Made by a program: the position numbers and the translations under genes
Source: Frateuria aurantia DSM 6220
GTDB lineage: Bacteria; Pseudomonadota; Gammaproteobacteria; Xanthomonadales; Rhodanobacteraceae
Length of the DNA stretch: 64,000 bases
Direction of reading: 5' to 3'
Assembly: GCF_000242255.2 (NCBI RefSeq)
Contig: NC_017033.1
Coordinates: 3,359,110 to 3,423,109, forward strand
Shown: piece by piece, positions 56,666 through 64,000 of the stretch
How positions within the stretch are numbered: the stretch's first letter is position 1
Layout of the letters: each line of letters begins with the position of its first letter
The notes under the pieces: model-generated
The model's input: the letters and a program-made list of their open reading frames with translations, nothing else
Databases searched by the model: none
Told to the model about the DNA's origin: nothing

Positions 56666-57817
56666 ATGAATCGTTTGTCCATTCTTGGCCTGACCGGCCT
56701 CTCCACGCTGGCTTTCGCTCTGGCCTCGCCGGCCTGGGCCCAGAAGCACACCCTGCCGCCGACCCGGCAGGCCGGGCAGCCGCTGACCGAGATCGCCAGT
56801 TTCGATGATGATTTCAGGCTGGTCGGCATCGGCGTCACGCCGGACGGACGCATTTTCGCGACCGCTCCGGCCAATGATCGGCGCTCGCTCTACAGCGTGG
56901 TCGAGGTCGACCCCAGGACCGGGCATATCACGCCCTATCCCGATGCCGCCTGGAACCGTTTCTCCGAGTCACGCCCTGCATCCTCGGAATGGATCAATGC
57001 CCAGGCCTTGTGGGTCGATGTGCAAGGGCATCTGTGGGTACTCGATATCTCTCTGCCCAGTCTGGACCAGAGCCTGTTTCCGCCGAAGCTGGTCGAAATC
57101 GATCCCGTCAGTCATACCGTGCTGCGCCAGTATCCACTGGGCGATATCGTGCACCGGCCGGATGCGCTGAACGACTTGCGGGTCGATCCGCGCGTGGGTG
57201 CGGCTTACCTCACCAATGCCGCCAACCAGGGCAGTCTGGTGGTGCTCGATCTGGCCAGCGGCAAGGGCCGCCAGGTGCTGGTCGGCGACCGCTCGACGCG
57301 TTCGGACCCGGATCAGCATTTCACCGTCGAAGGACAGCAGGCCTTGAAAAACAGCGGCCAGCCGGTGGTACTGCATGCCGACGGCATCGCCCTGTCACCC
57401 AAGGGCGACTGGCTGTACTACCGCCCCCTGTCCGACCACCATTACTGGCGGGTGCCCACCGCCGCTCTTCGCGATGCCTCGCTGAGCCCGGCCACACTCG
57501 CCAGCAAGGTCCAGTTTCTCGGCGACTCGGTGATGTCCGGTGGCCTGATCATGAGCCCGGCCGGCACGTTGATCGGCGGCGATCTGCAACACCGCACCGT
57601 GGTCGCCATGCAAGTGGACGGCCAGCCACCCCGCCTGACCACGACCCTGCTGGCCAGCGACCCTCGCCTGTCCTGGGCCGACGGCTTCGCCATCAGCCAG
57701 GGCAAGCTGTATATCGCCGATTCGCGGCTGTGGGAGGTGTCATTCAAGAACGGATACAAGCGTGCCGGCAAGTTTGCGATCTACAATCTGGAATTGCCCA
57801 AGAGGAAAGCTGACTGA
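56666..57817 (+). CDS. MRJP/yellow-family beta-propeller protein, exported (2)
   Basis: A 383-residue protein with a signal peptide (LGLTGLSTLAFALASPAWA) and the same propeller family as the gene at 52794: GVTPDGRIFATAPAND, LWVLDISLPS, LNDLRVDPRVGAAYLTNAANQGSLVVLDLASG, GIALSPKGDWLYYRPLSDHHYWRV. GGAG precedes the ATG. The two paralogues enclose a LysR gene and an oxidoreductase gene, suggesting a functional group that acts on a periplasmic small molecule; this is inference. Confidence 0.83.
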   Translation: MNRLSILGLTGLSTLAFALASPAWAQKHTLPPTRQAGQPLTEIASFDDDFRLVGIGVTPDGRIFATAPANDRRSLYSVVEVDPRTGHITPYPDAAWNRFSESRPASSEWINAQALWVDVQGHLWVLDISLPSLDQSLFPPKLVEIDPVSHTVLRQYPLGDIVHRPDALNDLRVDPRVGAAYLTNAANQGSLVVLDLASGKGRQVLVGDRSTRSDPDQHFTVEGQQALKNSGQPVVLHADGIALSPKGDWLYYRPLSDHHYWRVPTAALRDASLSPATLASKVQFLGDSVMSGGLIMSPAGTLIGGDLQHRTVVAMQVDGQPPRLTTTLLASDPRLSWADGFAISQGKLYIADSRLWEVSFKNGYKRAGKFAIYNLELPKRKAD

Positions 57818-57956
57818 GCCCGATATCCGACGCAGTACCAGTCCCGGGGCACAGCATGGTCACGAAACAGCAGGACCGCTGCTTCGAGGACTGGCACTGC
57901 AACGCCTCCCATCATCAAAACACCGAGGTGGAGGCCCGGCACCACAGGAGCCTCTT

Positions 57957-58910
57957 TTGATCATCTCGACTTTGCTGCTTGCGGGTTCAACCGTGCGCCC
58001 TCAGACACGTCAGCAGATTCCGACCGTCTATGAAGCGGGTCACTTCTATGCCGTTCCTTAAACAGTTGACCACCAGCGACTGCGCCTGCTGGTCGACACG
58101 GGGGGCGCAGGCGGCAGTGGCTGGTTTGTTGTCGACGCCGGTGCCGTACGACGCCTGAAGTTGCCGACAGTCATCTGCTCGCTCGGCGCAGCCAGGTTCG
58201 ATGTGATCCAGTCGCTCCCTTTCCGCTCTGGACATTCACTGCCCGACACATCCGCGACGCCCTGTGGTTCCGCGGCTCTGGTCAGCCTGACCATAGGCCA
58301 TGCCACCCACGGCGCGGACGGCGTGCTTGGTGCAGGTTATCTTCCCGATCACGTATGGACCTTTGACTATCCGCAGCGGCAAATCTGGGAGGAGGCCCGA
58401 AACTGGCGTCCCACGGCAGATATGCACCGTGCCGATCTGGGTTTTCCACGCAACATGGCCGGCAAGCCCGTCAGCGGCTTCCCGCGCATCACCATCCACG
58501 TGGACGGGAAAGCACTGGACATGCTGCTCGACACCGGCGCGACGGCGCAACCCACAACCGCAGGCGAACAAGCCAGTCATATCCCGATCAAAAATGGTAT
58601 CGGAGTGACCAGCTATATCACCGCCAGCTTGCTTGAGCGCTGGCATCACCAGCATCCCTGCTGGCGTATCGTTGACGACGGGGACAGCTTGCTTGGGCAT
58701 GCCCGCCTGATCGAGGTGCCGCAGATCGAAATCGCCGGGCTGAAAACCGGCCCCGTCTGGTTCACCGAGCGACCGGACGCCAACTTCCACGACGGCATGT
58801 CACGTTATATGGATCGCAGGGTGGAAGGCTCGCTGGGCGCCAATGTCTACGGCTATTGGGTCATGACTCTGGACTATCCGCGTGCCACGGTCTGGTTCGC
58901 CACGCAATAA
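57957..58910 (+). pseudogene. Retropepsin-like aspartyl protease family gene with an in-frame stop
   Basis: One continuous frame runs from a TTG at 57957 (AGGAG six bases upstream) to 58910. It is broken only by TAA at 58059-58061. Before the stop comes a hydrophobic signal-like start (LLIISTLLLAGSTV) and HFYAVP. After it come VDHQRLRLLVDTGG and, further on, ALDMLLDTGATAQP, two Asp-Thr-Gly motifs as in aspartyl-protease-like periplasmic proteins. Without the stop it would be 317 residues. A single base change explains the break, so inactivation is recent or a sequencing error is possible. The part after the stop has no good new start (TTG at 58161). Confidence 0.78.
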
Positions 58911-59082
58911 AACGACGCCATCCCGAGACCCAAGCCACTTCCGCCATCACACTGTTGGGAGGAAAGAGGGTATCCATGAGCAACACGCCTCCCCGGTCCC
59001 AGGCGCCAGATGAGGGACTGACTGGCCTCTGTTGCGACCTTTGCCGAAGCGATGCTCCCGGTCGCTCGAGCACACCAGCCAA

Positions 59083-59111
59083 TGTATTCATTTGCAATAA
59101 CTTTGAATACA
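59083..59111. promoter_or_regulatory. Palindromic operator candidate of the parDE pair
   Basis: A perfect 8-base inverted repeat, TGTATTCA (59083-59090) and TGAATACA (59104-59111), with centres 21 bases (two helical turns) apart, lies 24 bases before the antitoxin start. The AT-rich stretch would hold the promoter, matching ParD-type autorepression. Confidence 0.6.
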
Positions 59112-59135
59112 CGTAGCCATCTTGAGGGTCACACC

Positions 59136-59396
59136 ATGCCCCGTTCCACAACTACGACCCTGACCGTGCGCCTCAGCGGACCGCTGAGCGACTTCGTTGC
59201 CTCAAACGTGGGGGAGCATGGTGCCTACGAAAACGTCAGCGAGTACATGCGAGACCTTGTCCGCCGCGACAAGGAACGCACCGAACAGCAGGCATTTGAC
59301 CGACTGGAGGCCGAGCTGGCCCATGCCTTTGCCGCGCCCGAATCCGCGTACCAGCCCTTGACCGCCGCCGACGTCATGACCCGCAACCGGAGATAA
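59136..59396 (+). CDS. parD: ParD-like antitoxin (ribbon-helix-helix)
   Basis: An 86-residue antitoxin of the CC2985/ParD type. The N-terminal strand and helices (TLTVRLSGPLSDFVASNVGEHGAYENVSEYMRDLVRRD) form the DNA-binding ribbon-helix-helix; the C-terminal part wraps the toxin. GAGGG lies before the ATG. It starts three bases before its toxin gene ends the gap, and the palindrome upstream is its probable operator. Confidence 0.88.
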   Translation: MPRSTTTTLTVRLSGPLSDFVASNVGEHGAYENVSEYMRDLVRRDKERTEQQAFDRLEAELAHAFAAPESAYQPLTAADVMTRNRR

Positions 59397-59399
59397 GGC

Positions 59400-59729
59400 A
59401 TGCCCCAGGTGCGCGTCCAGGCATCGGCATCCCGTCGGCTGGATGAAATCTACCGCTATACACATGACCGCTTGGGCGCGCAGCGGGCGGACAGCTATAT
59501 CACCGGTCTGTTCGCAACGTTCGACGGCATCGCCACCCACCATACGCTCTCACGCCCCATCCCTGCCGAGTTCGGCCTCGAGGGATATTTCTTCCGCTAC
59601 GAACATCATTACGTCGATTGGCGCCACCTCTCGAACAGAGATATCGGCATCGTCACCATCCTGCACAAGCGGATGCATCAGATCGACTGTTTCCGAGAAG
59701 ACACTGGCATCCAGCGCTGCCTCGGCTGA
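59400..59729 (+). CDS. parE: ParE-family toxin
   Basis: A 109-residue RelE/ParE-superfamily protein: QASASRRLDEIYRYTHDRLGAQRADSYITGLFATFDGIA at the N-terminus and the C-terminal YFFRYEHHYVDWR and IVTILHKRMHQ. ParE toxins commonly poison DNA gyrase; the target here is not known. It begins three bases after the antitoxin stop. After it, 59730-59904 holds no gene. Confidence 0.87.
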   Translation: MPQVRVQASASRRLDEIYRYTHDRLGAQRADSYITGLFATFDGIATHHTLSRPIPAEFGLEGYFFRYEHHYVDWRHLSNRDIGIVTILHKRMHQIDCFREDTGIQRCLG

Positions 59730-59904
59730 GTAGAAACCGGTGGGTTATTACACCTGAGATGACAGGATCAACGATGCTCGCCTGATCACGATGGGGCCTG
59801 GTGTTGAAGCCCGGGCTTTGATCTCCTGAGCTTGCATGGCACTGGAGCAGCCAAATCCATAGGCGGCAACAAACTCGATTCGAGCACCCCTTCAAAGCGG
59901 AAAC

Positions 59905-60138
59905 TCATGTGCGTATCACGCGTGCAGCCTTGCGGTAGACCAGCAACCATGTTGCCACCACCCAGAGCACTCCGCTGACCAATGACTGGGCCAGCACGAT
60001 GGACAGTTTTGAAACAGTCAGCTCGATGCCCTGCATGGCATAGATAAAAGCAAAACCCATAAACAACAAGGCGGAGAAGAAGGCGCCCACCGTGTAGGCG
60101 TAGAACAAAAAGCCTTTGCGCAAAATCAAATCTTTCAT
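59905..60138 (-). CDS. Two-helix membrane protein, candidate bacteriocin immunity protein
   Basis: A 77-residue protein with two strong hydrophobic helices (about residues 15-37 and 43-67) and basic ends (MKDLILRKG at the start, VYRKAARVIRT at the end). The ATG at 60138 has AAGGAGAG upstream. It follows the small Gly-rich peptide gene by 102 bases on the same strand. Small two-helix proteins after class II bacteriocin genes usually give self-immunity, so that role is proposed from position; no family was recognised. Confidence 0.6.
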   Translation of the reverse strand: MKDLILRKGFLFYAYTVGAFFSALLFMGFAFIYAMQGIELTVSKLSIVLAQSLVSGVLWVVATWLLVYRKAARVIRT

Positions 60139-60240
60139 GTCGATGCTCTCCTTCGCTGGAAGAGTCGCTGTTGGCCTTGAAGCTGAAAATAATGCCAACG
60201 AACTGGCTACAGCCGCATTGGCCCTGCAATCGCGCTGTAC

Positions 60241-60462
60241 TCAGCTCAAGGCTACCGCGCAACCAATCGCCGCACCCACAGCACCGATACCGGCTCCAGC
60301 TACCAGCCCGCCCAGTCCACCTAACGGTCCTCCGATCAGTCCCGCAAGACCACCAGCTAGTCCCCCGGCGGCAGCTGCACCGCCCAACGTTCCAATGCTG
60401 CACTCGCCAGGAAGCACTGCACCACAAACGATCTCCTGTTCGGTAGATGTCAAAATACGCAT
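60241..60462 (-). CDS. Putative double-glycine-type class II bacteriocin precursor
   Basis: A 73-residue peptide with GGAGG before the ATG. The first 15 residues (MRILTSTEQEIVCGA) resemble a double-glycine-type leader: Leu4, Glu8, Val12 and a Gly-Ala cleavage site. The predicted mature part is a Gly/Ala/Leu-rich membrane-active sequence (GG and GxxxG repeats throughout residues 26-65) with Cys21 and Cys68 able to form a disulfide. No peptidase-containing exporter gene is nearby. It could instead be another glycine-zipper peptide. Confidence 0.6.
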   Translation of the reverse strand: MRILTSTEQEIVCGAVLPGECSIGTLGGAAAAGGLAGGLAGLIGGPLGGLGGLVAGAGIGAVGAAIGCAVALS

Positions 60463-61018
60463 GTCATATCCTCCTTCGCATTTTTGGAAGAAAAACCATG
60501 CTGGCTCCTGCATGGAAAGACCGCCTGGATCGCTCTCTTCTTCGGTACACCCGTGATGGCTCACCAGCACCCGATGGCTGCCGGAGACCACGCTATCCTG
60601 ACCATTACAGACTTTATCCAAGGTAACGCCGCGTTGCAGGTGCCTATCGACGCGGATATCCATTCTCATCGCCGGGACTGCATCGACGACGAGATGAAAT
60701 GGTCCCACTCGGTGACTCTGGTGTGGGATCTCATGACCGCGAGGCCGATACCGTCACAACACGGCTGTAGAAGCCGGCAGCGGGATTCAAACTAAGACAA
60801 GCTGGGTCAAGCGATTGTGCAGGCCCACTGAGCGGCACGGTAAGCCCAGGCAACGCTCAGGCACCAGCTGAACATGGATTTCAGGGACTCGCATTTTCGG
60901 CCTTGCCCGGCACGGAATCCGATGGAGTCGCGTTCGCAAACCAGAAGCAGGAGAATCTCCGGGAGCATCTGACCTCCATGCCGTTGTCCATGGGATCGGC
61001 TTGGAACCCGATAAATAC
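60463..61018. other. 556-base region without a firm gene
   Basis: This lies between the bacteriocin-like gene and tRNA-Gly. Short frames occur on both strands but lack ribosome sites and family features. The part near 60463-60600 should hold the promoter of the bacteriocin-like gene. Confidence 0.5.
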
Positions 61019-61092
61019 TGGAGCGGGTGAAGGGAATCGAACCCTCGTCAGTAGCTTGGGAAGCTACAGCTCTACCATTGAGCTACACCCGC
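61019..61092 (-). tRNA. tRNA-Gly (anticodon CCC)
   Basis: The minus strand folds as a full cloverleaf: acceptor GCGGGTG/CACCCGC with encoded CCA, D arm GCTC/GAGC, anticodon stem GTAGC/GCTAC around the loop TTCCCAA (anticodon CCC, reading GGG), and a T arm with TTCGATT. It is 74 bases including CCA. Confidence 0.97.
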
Positions 61093-61349
61093 CGAGGCCG
61101 TTGCGGCAGGGGCATGTTACCCCAGTCCTCGTGGCTTGCAAACTGTCCGGCATGGCCGCGACAAAGCCGTGGTCGAGTCCTGGCCCCGGAACGGCTACAA
61201 TTGACTGTTATGCTTGGGCAAAACCTGCGACCGACAGCCCCCTGGCTGGGCCGGAGTGGCCGCAGCTTCACTTGCGGGTGAGGTGGTACGACCACTGCCA
61301 CAGGTTCTGACCCAGGCCTTGCTTTCACCGACCGACCGGCCCTTCTGCC

Positions 61350-62081
61350 ATGACCGATACCGACCAGCCCGCCTCCCCCGCTTCCGAAGCCTCCGGCGAC
61401 GAGTCCCTGCGCCAGCGCCGCATACGCAGTTTCGTGCTGCGTGAAGGCCGGATGACGCCGGCCCAGCAGCGGGCCTTTGATGCGCACTGGGCGCGTTTCG
61501 GCTTTGACTATCGCGCCGCGCCGCGGGATCTGGAGGCCGATTTCGGCCGTGCGGCGCCCAAGGTGCTGGAAATCGGCTTCGGCAATGGCGAGGCGCTGGC
61601 CTGGGCCAGCGAGCATGATCCGGCGCGCGACTATATCGGGGTGGAAGTGCATGGCCCCGGCGTGGGGCGGCTGATGAATGCCCTCGCCGCTCGGGATGCA
61701 AGCAATGTGCGGATCTACAAGCACGATGCGGTGGAAGTGCTGCGCAACGATATTCCGGCAGGCGCGTTGTCCGAGGCACGGATCTGGTTTCCCGATCCCT
61801 GGCACAAGAAGCGCCACAACAAGCGCCGGCTGGTGCAGACCGAATTCGTGGAGCTGCTGGCATCGCGGATGGCGCCGAACGGACTGCTGCATCTGGCCAC
61901 CGACTGGCAGCCCTATGCCGAGCACATGGTCGAGGTGATGGAGGCCGCGCCGTCGTGGACCAACCAGGAAGGTCCGGGCGTTTATGCGGCCAAGCCTGAC
62001 TGGCGCATCGAAACCCATTTCGAACGGCGCGGTCTCAAGCTTGGCCACGGCGTCTGGGATCTATTGTACCGCCGTCGCTGA
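61350..62081 (+). CDS. trmB: tRNA (guanine(46)-N7)-methyltransferase TrmB
   Basis: Methylates G46 in the variable loop of tRNAs using S-adenosylmethionine. The 243-residue protein has the SAM-binding [13 protein letters not shown], the [13 protein letters not shown] motif and the catalytic [17 protein letters not shown]. The start MTDTDQPAS at 61350 gives normal length. It converges on the LysR gene at 62091 with a GC hairpin overlapping the junction. Confidence 0.96.
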   Translation: MTDTDQPASPASEASGDESLRQRRIRSFVLREGRMTPAQQRAFDAHWARFGFDYRAAPRDLEADFGRAAPKVLEIGFGNGEALAWASEHDPARDYIGVEVHGPGVGRLMNALAARDASNVRIYKHDAVEVLRNDIPAGALSEARIWFPDPWHKKRHNKRRLVQTEFVELLASRMAPNGLLHLATDWQPYAEHMVEVMEAAPSWTNQEGPGVYAAKPDWRIETHFERRGLKLGHGVWDLLYRRR

Positions 62082-62090
62082 GCGGCGGCC

Positions 62091-63089
62091 TCAGGCCGCT
62101 GCGGTCTGTCGCTTGGGCACGCCCAGCTGGATGGGCTGTGCCGCGACCTTGCGGCCACTCTCGGTGCAATAATCCGGCAGACCGCAAGCCGGTACGCTGG
62201 TACGGCTGAACAGCTGCCCAACCCAGTCGATAAAAGCCTGCACCCGTGCCGACAGATGTCGGCGCTGGGGGTAGATCAGCCAGACCGGCGAGCCTACCGA
62301 GATGGTGTCCTGCATGATGATTTCCAGCTGGCCGGCCTCAATCGCGCAAGCTGCCAGGCAGTAAGGCGCCTGAATGATGCCGAGGCCGGCCATCGCCGCC
62401 TGGATCACCGATTCGCCATCATTGATGAGCAGGTGGGCCTGCACATCCAGGCCCCGTATGCCTTCCGGCGTGGTGAACTGCCATTGGATGGGCCGACCTG
62501 TTGCAGGCAGCACATAATTGATCACACGATGCGTGGCCAGATCCTCGATCCGTCCCGGGCGGCCGAAGCGCTGCAGATAGGCCGGAGCCGCGCACAGCAC
62601 GTTGTTGAAATAGCCCAGCTTGCGGGCAATCAAGGCCGAGTCGCCCAGCTCGCCCATCCGGATCGCACAGTCGATGCCCTCTTCCACCAGACCGCTGGCG
62701 CGGTCGCTCATCACCAGCTCCAGCCGGATATCAGGATAGCGAGTTTCAAAATCGACCAGATTGGGAATCAGCGAGGCCCGGCCGATGGACATCGGTACCG
62801 CCACCCGCAGCTTGCCGCGTGGCGCGATCTTGGCCTCGCCCAGCGCATCCACCGCCTCGCCCAGATCAGCCAGGATGCACTGGCAGCGCTGGTAGAAGCT
62901 CTCACCATCCTCGGTCAGTCGCAGGCTGCGGGTCGAGCGTGCCAGCAGACGCACGCCGATACGGTGTTCCAGCCGTGAAATGGCCCGGCTGACGCCTGAA
63001 GGCGTCATGCCCAGTTGCGCCGAGGCCGCGGCAAAACTGCGGGCTTCGACCACACGAACAAAGGTAGATATTGCGGAGAAGTCTTCCAT
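62091..63089 (-). CDS. LysR-family regulator of the divergent RND pump
   Basis: A 332-residue LysR protein: HTH (FAAASAQLGMTPSGVSRAISRLE, about residues 19-41) and effector domain (AVPMSIGRASLIPNLVDFE onward), with a longer C-terminal tail than usual (about 30 residues). The ATG at 63089 is the start; the open frame up to 63977 runs antisense through the adaptor gene. Being divergent from an RND adaptor gene across 138 bases, it probably controls that pump. Confidence 0.92.
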   Translation of the reverse strand: MEDFSAISTFVRVVEARSFAAASAQLGMTPSGVSRAISRLEHRIGVRLLARSTRSLRLTEDGESFYQRCQCILADLGEAVDALGEAKIAPRGKLRVAVPMSIGRASLIPNLVDFETRYPDIRLELVMSDRASGLVEEGIDCAIRMGELGDSALIARKLGYFNNVLCAAPAYLQRFGRPGRIEDLATHRVINYVLPATGRPIQWQFTTPEGIRGLDVQAHLLINDGESVIQAAMAGLGIIQAPYCLAACAIEAGQLEIIMQDTISVGSPVWLIYPQRRHLSARVQAFIDWVGQLFSRTSVPACGLPDYCTESGRKVAAQPIQLGVPKRQTAAA

Positions 63090-63227
63090 GGTCGGAAATC
63101 CTACCCCTATTCGTGACTGTATGTCATGAGTGGAATGCCTGAATCCAGGGTTATTGCACTGTCCAGTACACCATATATAGGAGACACGAGTCACTGCCGC
63201 CACGGTCGCGGCTACACAGGGGTAAGC

Positions 63228-64000
63228 ATGAACAAGAAAGGGATCATTGCCGCTGCGGCGCTCGCCGCCATCGCCGGGGGCTGGGCCGCCTTGGGTGGCC
63301 ATGCCATGCATGCGCAGACACCGGTGGCCGGACAGGCCCCGATGGATGTCACCGTGGCCCGGCCTGTCAGTCGCGCGCTGACGGATGTCGAGCATTTCAC
63401 CGGCAGCTTGCAGGCCGTGGATCAAGTCCAGCTGCGGCCGCGAATCAGCGGCTATGTCGATACCGTCCTGTTCACGGAAGGTGCCCGCGTCAAACGCGGC
63501 CAGCTGCTGTACCAGATCGACCCTCGGCCCTATCAGGCCGAGGTGGATCGCCTGAGCGCAACTCAGTCCCAGGCCAAGGCCGAGCTGAGTCTGGCCCGCA
63601 GCAATGCCGCCCGGGCCGACCGCCTGCTGGCCCAGCACGCGATCGGTCAGGCCGACGCCGACCAGCAACGCACCGCGGCACTCAGCGCCCAGGCCAGTCT
63701 GGCCGCGACGACGGCCGCACTGGCCGCGGCACGCCTGAATCTGGACTTCACCCGGATCCGTGCACCCATCGACGGCCAGGTCAGCAATGCCCAGGTCCAG
63801 GCCGGCAATCTGGTGACTCCTGAGACCGTTCTGACCAGTGTGGTCAGCGTCGATCCCATCTATGCCTATTTCGAGATCGATGAACACAGCTGGCTGCAGA
63901 TCTCGCATCTGTTGAGCCGTCAGCAGGCGCATCTGCAAGTGGCGCTGGGGCTGGCCGACGAAACCGGCTACCCGCACCCCGGCCGGATCGACTTTATCGA
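63228..64000 (+). CDS. RND efflux periplasmic adaptor (AcrA/MexA-type), 3' end outside the window
   Basis: An ATG at 63228 opens a frame that runs to the window edge without a stop (about 257 codons). The N-terminus is a signal sequence (MNKKGIIAAAALAAIAGGWA). It is followed by the membrane-proximal start PMDVTVARPVSRAL, the lipoyl half LRPRISGYVDTVLFTEGARVKRGQLLYQIDPRPY, an Ala/Gln-rich helical hairpin, and the second lipoyl half FTRIRAPIDGQVSNAQVQAGNLV. These are MexA/AcrA adaptor features; the inner-membrane pump gene should follow just outside. Confidence 0.9.
   Translation, partial: MNKKGIIAAAALAAIAGGWAALGGHAMHAQTPVAGQAPMDVTVARPVSRALTDVEHFTGSLQAVDQVQLRPRISGYVDTVLFTEGARVKRGQLLYQIDPRPYQAEVDRLSATQSQAKAELSLARSNAARADRLLAQHAIGQADADQQRTAALSAQASLAATTAALAAARLNLDFTRIRAPIDGQVSNAQVQAGNLVTPETVLTSVVSVDPIYAYFEIDEHSWLQISHLLSRQQAHLQVALGLADETGYPHPGRIDFI

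Noticed and set aside
60765-60800. tRNA-like 3' fragment as a possible attachment site
   Set aside because: It resembles a T-loop and acceptor end only loosely; the T stem does not pair and it does not match the tRNA-Gly end.
62091-63977. A 628-codon LysR frame
   Set aside because: Only the part from 63089 is LysR; the rest is antisense to the RND adaptor gene that starts at 63228.
1-64000. CRISPR arrays, insertion sequences and rRNA genes
   Set aside because: No regularly spaced repeats, transposase-like proteins or rRNA sequence were found.

Overview
This is high-GC gammaproteobacterial chromosome. Gene content and order (xth, ygfB, rsmG, parA, parB, a glycosyltransferase; ubiJ-ubiB; an aaeXAB-like efflux operon; many LysR regulators) point to Xanthomonadales (Lysobacterales), probably Rhodanobacteraceae in the Frateuria/Dyella neighbourhood. 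That placement is inferred from gene content; no rRNA or marker phylogeny was possible.

Layout. 1-9.1 kb is mostly housekeeping: a cut LysR gene, gamma-carbonic anhydrase, oligopeptidase A, exonuclease III, YgfB, gluconokinase, RsmG, ParA/ParB and a GT2 glycosyltransferase. 9.1-27.3 kb holds a patatin, a WYL regulator, a DUF481 outer-membrane protein, an aromatic aminotransferase, TtcA, DUF2076, a MarR-controlled aaeB/aaeX/aaeA-like pump, a DUF4156 lipoprotein, an M16 peptidase, TrmL, UbiJ, UbiB, a TruC-like pseudouridine synthase and ArfB. A wrecked MFS transporter gene (27.55-28.8 kb) and a succinate-semialdehyde-type dehydrogenase follow.

The most striking block is 30.6-39.1 kb. A Fur-box-like site precedes an ECF sigma factor, a FecA-type TonB receptor with an STN signalling domain, a secreted TbpB-fold protein resembling hemophilin/HphA, a Slam (DUF560) outer-membrane exporter, and a dedicated ExbB-ExbD-TonB set. 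Together they look like a self-contained Slam-dependent hemophore uptake system: Slam would export the hemophore, the receptor would take up its cargo, ExbBD-TonB would power the receptor, and the sigma factor and Fur would control expression. No FecR anti-sigma gene or heme oxygenase is visible.

From 39.2 kb on the region is accessory: an MgtC-like protein, LysR/SDR pairs, and a 1.41-kb direct duplication (42.98-44.39 and 44.50-45.91 kb). Each copy carries a type VI secretion amidase effector/immunity pair (Tae4/Tai4). The copies are nearly identical except for clustered amino-acid changes near the effector catalytic histidine and in the immunity protein. Next come a PchR/YbtA-like AraC regulator with a heterodimeric YbtPQ/IrtAB-like ABC transporter (probably ferric-siderophore import), two MRJP/yellow-family beta-propeller proteins with a LysR gene and a zinc-type oxidoreductase, an aspartyl-protease-like gene broken by one stop codon, a ParDE toxin-antitoxin pair with a palindromic operator, and a small putative double-glycine-type bacteriocin with a two-helix membrane protein beside a tRNA-Gly(CCC) gene. 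The window ends with trmB, a LysR gene and the start of a divergent RND-pump adaptor gene cut by the window edge.

All calls come from reading the sequence; no database search was run.
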